Below, piece after piece: positions 61,943 to 64,000 of a DNA stretch of 64,000 bases (position 1 is the first letter of the stretch; the number at the start of each line of letters is the position of its first letter). A program made the translations under genes and the position numbers. Below the pieces are notes generated by a model. The model was not told the DNA's origin, made no database searches, and worked only from the letters and a program-made list of their open reading frames with translations. This stretch comes from Labilibaculum filiforme. GTDB lineage: Bacteria > Bacteroidota > Bacteroidia > Bacteroidales > Marinifilaceae. The DNA is taken from contig NZ_MVDD01000001.1 in the NCBI RefSeq assembly GCF_002843315.1, forward strand, positions 248,001 to 312,000, written 5' to 3'.

Positions 61943-62512
61943 ATGAAGAAAATCACCATATTATTTTTGCTAAGTTTTGTAATTACAAGCGTATTTGGTC
62001 AAACAACACTAAAACAACACTTCGAGAAGGATTTACGAAATTATACCACCGCATTTAATAACAAACAATGGAGCACAGTTACTCAAATGATGTATCCACC
62101 AATGTTTAAAATGATGAGCAAAGACAATATGCTTATGGTTTTAGAACAAATGGATAATTTGGGAGTTCAAATGACAACCGACTTTCGATCGGTCGACAAT
62201 ATTTCTAAAGTAGTAGATTATGGAAACGAAAAATTCTGTAAAATTAAATACTACGGCATTATTGAAGTAAAACTTACCGGATTAATGTCGCAGGGAAGTT
62301 CGCTAATGCAACCTCAGTTTGAACAGGAATTCGGCAAAGAGAATGTAAAATATAACGAAACATCAAATTCATTTACCATTCAGGCACATCGTTCAATGGT
62401 GGCTGTAGCCGATAAAAAAACCGATAACTGGAAATATATTGATGTGAATTCACCTCAGGCCAAAGGATTGAAAAGGCTAATCCCTGAAAAGGTACAAGAA
62501 CAACTCGACTAA
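61943..62512 (+). CDS. Secreted protein of unknown function
   Basis: 189 residues with a cleavable signal peptide (1-19, SVFGQ-T). The mature protein starts with a helix (LKQHFEKDLRNYTTAFNNKQWSTVTQMMYPPMFKMMSK), followed by strands (FCKIKYYGIIEVKLTG, FTIQAHRSMVAVADKKTDNWKYIDV), an order like the NTF2/SnoaL-type cone fold, which I suggest only tentatively. It is periplasmic or outer-membrane associated. It precedes the DNPH1-like gene by 19 bases and may share its transcript. I do not recognise the family. Confidence 0.65.
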   Translation: MKKITILFLLSFVITSVFGQTTLKQHFEKDLRNYTTAFNNKQWSTVTQMMYPPMFKMMSKDNMLMVLEQMDNLGVQMTTDFRSVDNISKVVDYGNEKFCKIKYYGIIEVKLTGLMSQGSSLMQPQFEQEFGKENVKYNETSNSFTIQAHRSMVAVADKKTDNWKYIDVNSPQAKGLKRLIPEKVQEQLD

Positions 62513-62531
62513 TAGTTTTAAAAAATAGAAA

Positions 62532-62936
62532 ATGAAAATATATTTTTCGGGATCGATACGTGGAGGACAACAGGATACAGATTTATATGCAGATTTAATT
62601 CGTGAATTAAAACAATACGGAACAGTATTAACCGAGCACATTGGTTGCAAAACAATAGATCACACTTTAACCGATCAGGAAATTCACGATCGGGATATTG
62701 CATGGGTGAAAGAATCGGATATTGTAATTGCAGAAGTAACAGTTCCCTCGCTTGGAGTTGGTTACGAAATAGGAAGAGCTATTGATATGAAAAAACGGAT
62801 TATCTGTTTGTACCGTTCGTTAAATGGCAAAACAAGCTCTGCAATGATTTTGGGATGCAAAGATTTGCAATGTTTCCAATACTCCAACCTAAAAGAAGCT
62901 ATAGCGATTTTTAAAACAAACCTAAAAGCGAAATGA
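62532..62936 (+). CDS. DNPH1/Rcl-like 2'-deoxynucleoside 5'-phosphate N-hydrolase
   Basis: 134 residues of the nucleoside 2-deoxyribosyltransferase superfamily (PF05014). The pattern is that of mammalian DNPH1/Rcl rather than of lactobacillar transferases: YFSGSIRGGQQD at the start, GTVLTEH, IHDRDIAWV with candidate D55, and SDIVIAEVTVPSLGVGYEIGRA with catalytic-type E79, then KRIICLYR and SSAMILG. DNPH1 splits deoxynucleoside monophosphates, with 5-hydroxymethyl-dUMP as the known human substrate, and so cleans the nucleotide pool. The stop overlaps the start of the DUF4269 gene by four bases, so the two are translationally coupled. Superfamily is firm; substrate is inferred. Confidence 0.82.
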   Translation: MKIYFSGSIRGGQQDTDLYADLIRELKQYGTVLTEHIGCKTIDHTLTDQEIHDRDIAWVKESDIVIAEVTVPSLGVGYEIGRAIDMKKRIICLYRSLNGKTSSAMILGCKDLQCFQYSNLKEAIAIFKTNLKAK

Positions 62937-63493
62937 ACTGGAAAGATATTACTTACTTAAAATCTGGCTCGGAAATTCAAAAACAAGCGTTTAAATGTTT
63001 AAATACACTTCAAATTTTCGATCTTCTCGCAGCTCATTCTCCTATTTTAACGGGAACTATTCCTATTGGTATTTCCATTGATTCTAGTGATTTAGATATT
63101 GCCTGCAACTATATGGATGCAGACAAATTCGAAAAAAAAATACAGTCTTTATTTGGAGAACAAAAAGAATTTAAAATTCAGCAAAAGGAAAAAAACGGGT
63201 ACTGGGTTGTAATTGCTACCTTTAATTTCCAGAATTTCCCAATCGAACTATTTGGCTCTCTTTTTCCTCCCACCTCGCAAAATTCCTATCGCCATATGCT
63301 GATAGAACATCGAATTCTGCAATTATTAGGCGAAGATTTTAAGCAACAAATTATTCATTTAAAACAAAATGGTTTAAAAACTGAACCCGCATTTGCTAAA
63401 TTGTTTCAACTCGATGGGGATCCCTTTCAGCAATTACTTGAGATGGATGATTTAACAGATACCGAAATACTTCAACAATGGAATAGGAGCTAA
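62933..63493 (+). CDS. DUF4269 protein (nucleotidyltransferase-like)
   Basis: 186 residues. GTIPIGISIDSSDLDIAC near residue 42 has the G(S/T)-x(n)-SDLD pattern of polymerase-beta-type nucleotidyltransferases, and VVIATFNFQNFPIELFG adds a third acidic residue. I recognise the family as DUF4269, of unknown function. Residues 115-185 are helical and resemble the C-terminal helper of small nucleotidyltransferases (HRILQLLGEDFKQQIIHLKQNGLKTEPAFAKLF). The start codon overlaps the DNPH1-like stop (ATGA), so both are made together. A role in nucleotide or RNA modification is plausible but unproven. Confidence 0.8.
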   Translation: MNWKDITYLKSGSEIQKQAFKCLNTLQIFDLLAAHSPILTGTIPIGISIDSSDLDIACNYMDADKFEKKIQSLFGEQKEFKIQQKEKNGYWVVIATFNFQNFPIELFGSLFPPTSQNSYRHMLIEHRILQLLGEDFKQQIIHLKQNGLKTEPAFAKLFQLDGDPFQQLLEMDDLTDTEILQQWNRS

Positions 63494-63681
63494 AACCTAC
63501 TTACTCACCTATTTTACTCCCAATTCTACCAATGCGGATTATCTCCTTTTACAGAGATTACTTACAAAAAAATTAATGTTAGACATTGATTCTTATTCGT
63601 CTGCCAAATACTTAAAACAATCCCGCATTAAATTTAGTCTATCAGCAGTTTAAAATTTACATTTACCTAGATTTTAATAAG

Positions 63682-63969
63682 ATGGAAGGATTAAACTGTT
63701 GGGAGTATTTTATGTGTGGCAGAGAGGCTGGTGGTGTTAATTCTCAAGAATTTGGTGCCTGTCCAGCAAGTACTTTCTATAAGCACAACGGCATTAACGG
63801 CGGCAAATTTTCTGGCAGATATTGTTGGACTGTAGAAGCTACTTTATGCGATACTAAAATTAAAGGCGGAATAGAGGAAAAGCTGCTAAGCTGTCTTCAT
63901 TGTAGTTTTTTTAAACAAGTAAACTACGAAGAAGGACGTGAATTTACCCTTATGCATTTGGAAAAATAA
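63682..63969 (+). CDS. Small two-CW domain protein
   Basis: 95 residues with seven Cys (6, 12, 27, 48, 56, 71, 74). The two Cys-Trp pairs, NCWEYFMCGREAGG at the start and RYCWTVEATLCDTKIKGG in the middle, plus SCLHCSFFKQV near the end, are the hallmark of what databases call two-CW domain proteins. The Cys spacing suggests a metal site, zinc or an iron-sulfur cluster. In other bacteria such domains occur alone or fused to sensor or redox proteins. There is no signal peptide, so it is cytosolic. The next gene lies beyond the window, so its context is incomplete. Function unknown. Confidence 0.78.
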   Translation: MEGLNCWEYFMCGREAGGVNSQEFGACPASTFYKHNGINGGKFSGRYCWTVEATLCDTKIKGGIEEKLLSCLHCSFFKQVNYEEGREFTLMHLEK

Positions 63970-64000
63970 AAGTACATTTTCCAATCCCGAATTCACAATT

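Noticed and set aside
1-64000. tRNA, rRNA, CRISPR arrays, prophage, toxin-antitoxin or restriction genes
   Set aside because: I looked for cloverleaf-like CCA ends, regular direct repeats with spacers and the typical proteins and saw none; a dedicated tRNA and repeat search would settle small cases.

Overview
The window is a piece of a low-GC Bacteroidetes (Bacteroidota) chromosome. Evidence: two SusC/SusD outer-membrane nutrient-uptake pairs, lipoproteins with acidic residues straight after the lipid-bearing Cys, promoters of the TTTG / TAnnTTTG type, almost no Shine-Dalgarno sites, and the conserved cluster porG-uppS-bamA-ompH-ompH-murI. Product composition (2-oxoacid:ferredoxin oxidoreductase, DUF4924, several OmpH proteins, SusC N-termini) suggests a marine member of the Marinilabiliales/Marinifilaceae, but that placement is inference. 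I saw no rRNA, tRNA, CRISPR array, prophage or intact transposase.

Layout. 1-3220: a LytS-type histidine kinase (cut by the window edge) behind a lipoprotein, then a divergent NhaC antiporter. 3381-8879: split proline catabolism (pruA, then putA) with ftsB, a family 2 glycosyltransferase and an OmpH-like chaperone between them. 9021-15949: a secreted regulatory-domain protein with a nitroreductase, an Fe-type and a Mn-type superoxide dismutase side by side, a MATE exporter, a divergent futalosine-hydrolase-like protein, folE and fabD. 16002-22156: a 991-residue protein joining receiver-type domains to a PEP-synthase ATP-grasp domain, and korAB.

22548-38010 is the accessory region. A four-gene susC-susD-lipoprotein-lipoprotein operon faces away from a secreted M16 zinc peptidase, and a second susC-susD pair follows. 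The two susC genes share a nearly identical 5' part, the same candidate promoter and the same candidate operator at almost the same distance, so the two loci look co-regulated and related by duplication or gene conversion. The peptidase and the four-gene order suggest peptide rather than glycan uptake at locus 1.

38450-47834 carries cell-envelope core genes: gamma carbonic anhydrase, murI, two ompH genes, bamA, uppS, a PorG-like type IX secretion barrel, nadK, a CBS protein and pdxJ. 47968-63969 is mostly housekeeping: udk, manA, engB, prs, rplY, pth, an S4 protein, lnt. It ends with a VIT-type metal transporter, a DNPH1-like deoxynucleotide hydrolase overlapping a DUF4269 gene, and a small two-CW cysteine protein.

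Intrinsic terminators are abundant and clear, and they mark most transcript ends. The most interesting items are the receiver/ATP-grasp protein, the paired susC control regions with the M16 peptidase, a hairpin built from two facing IS3-like ends, and the DNPH1-like/DUF4269 gene pair.
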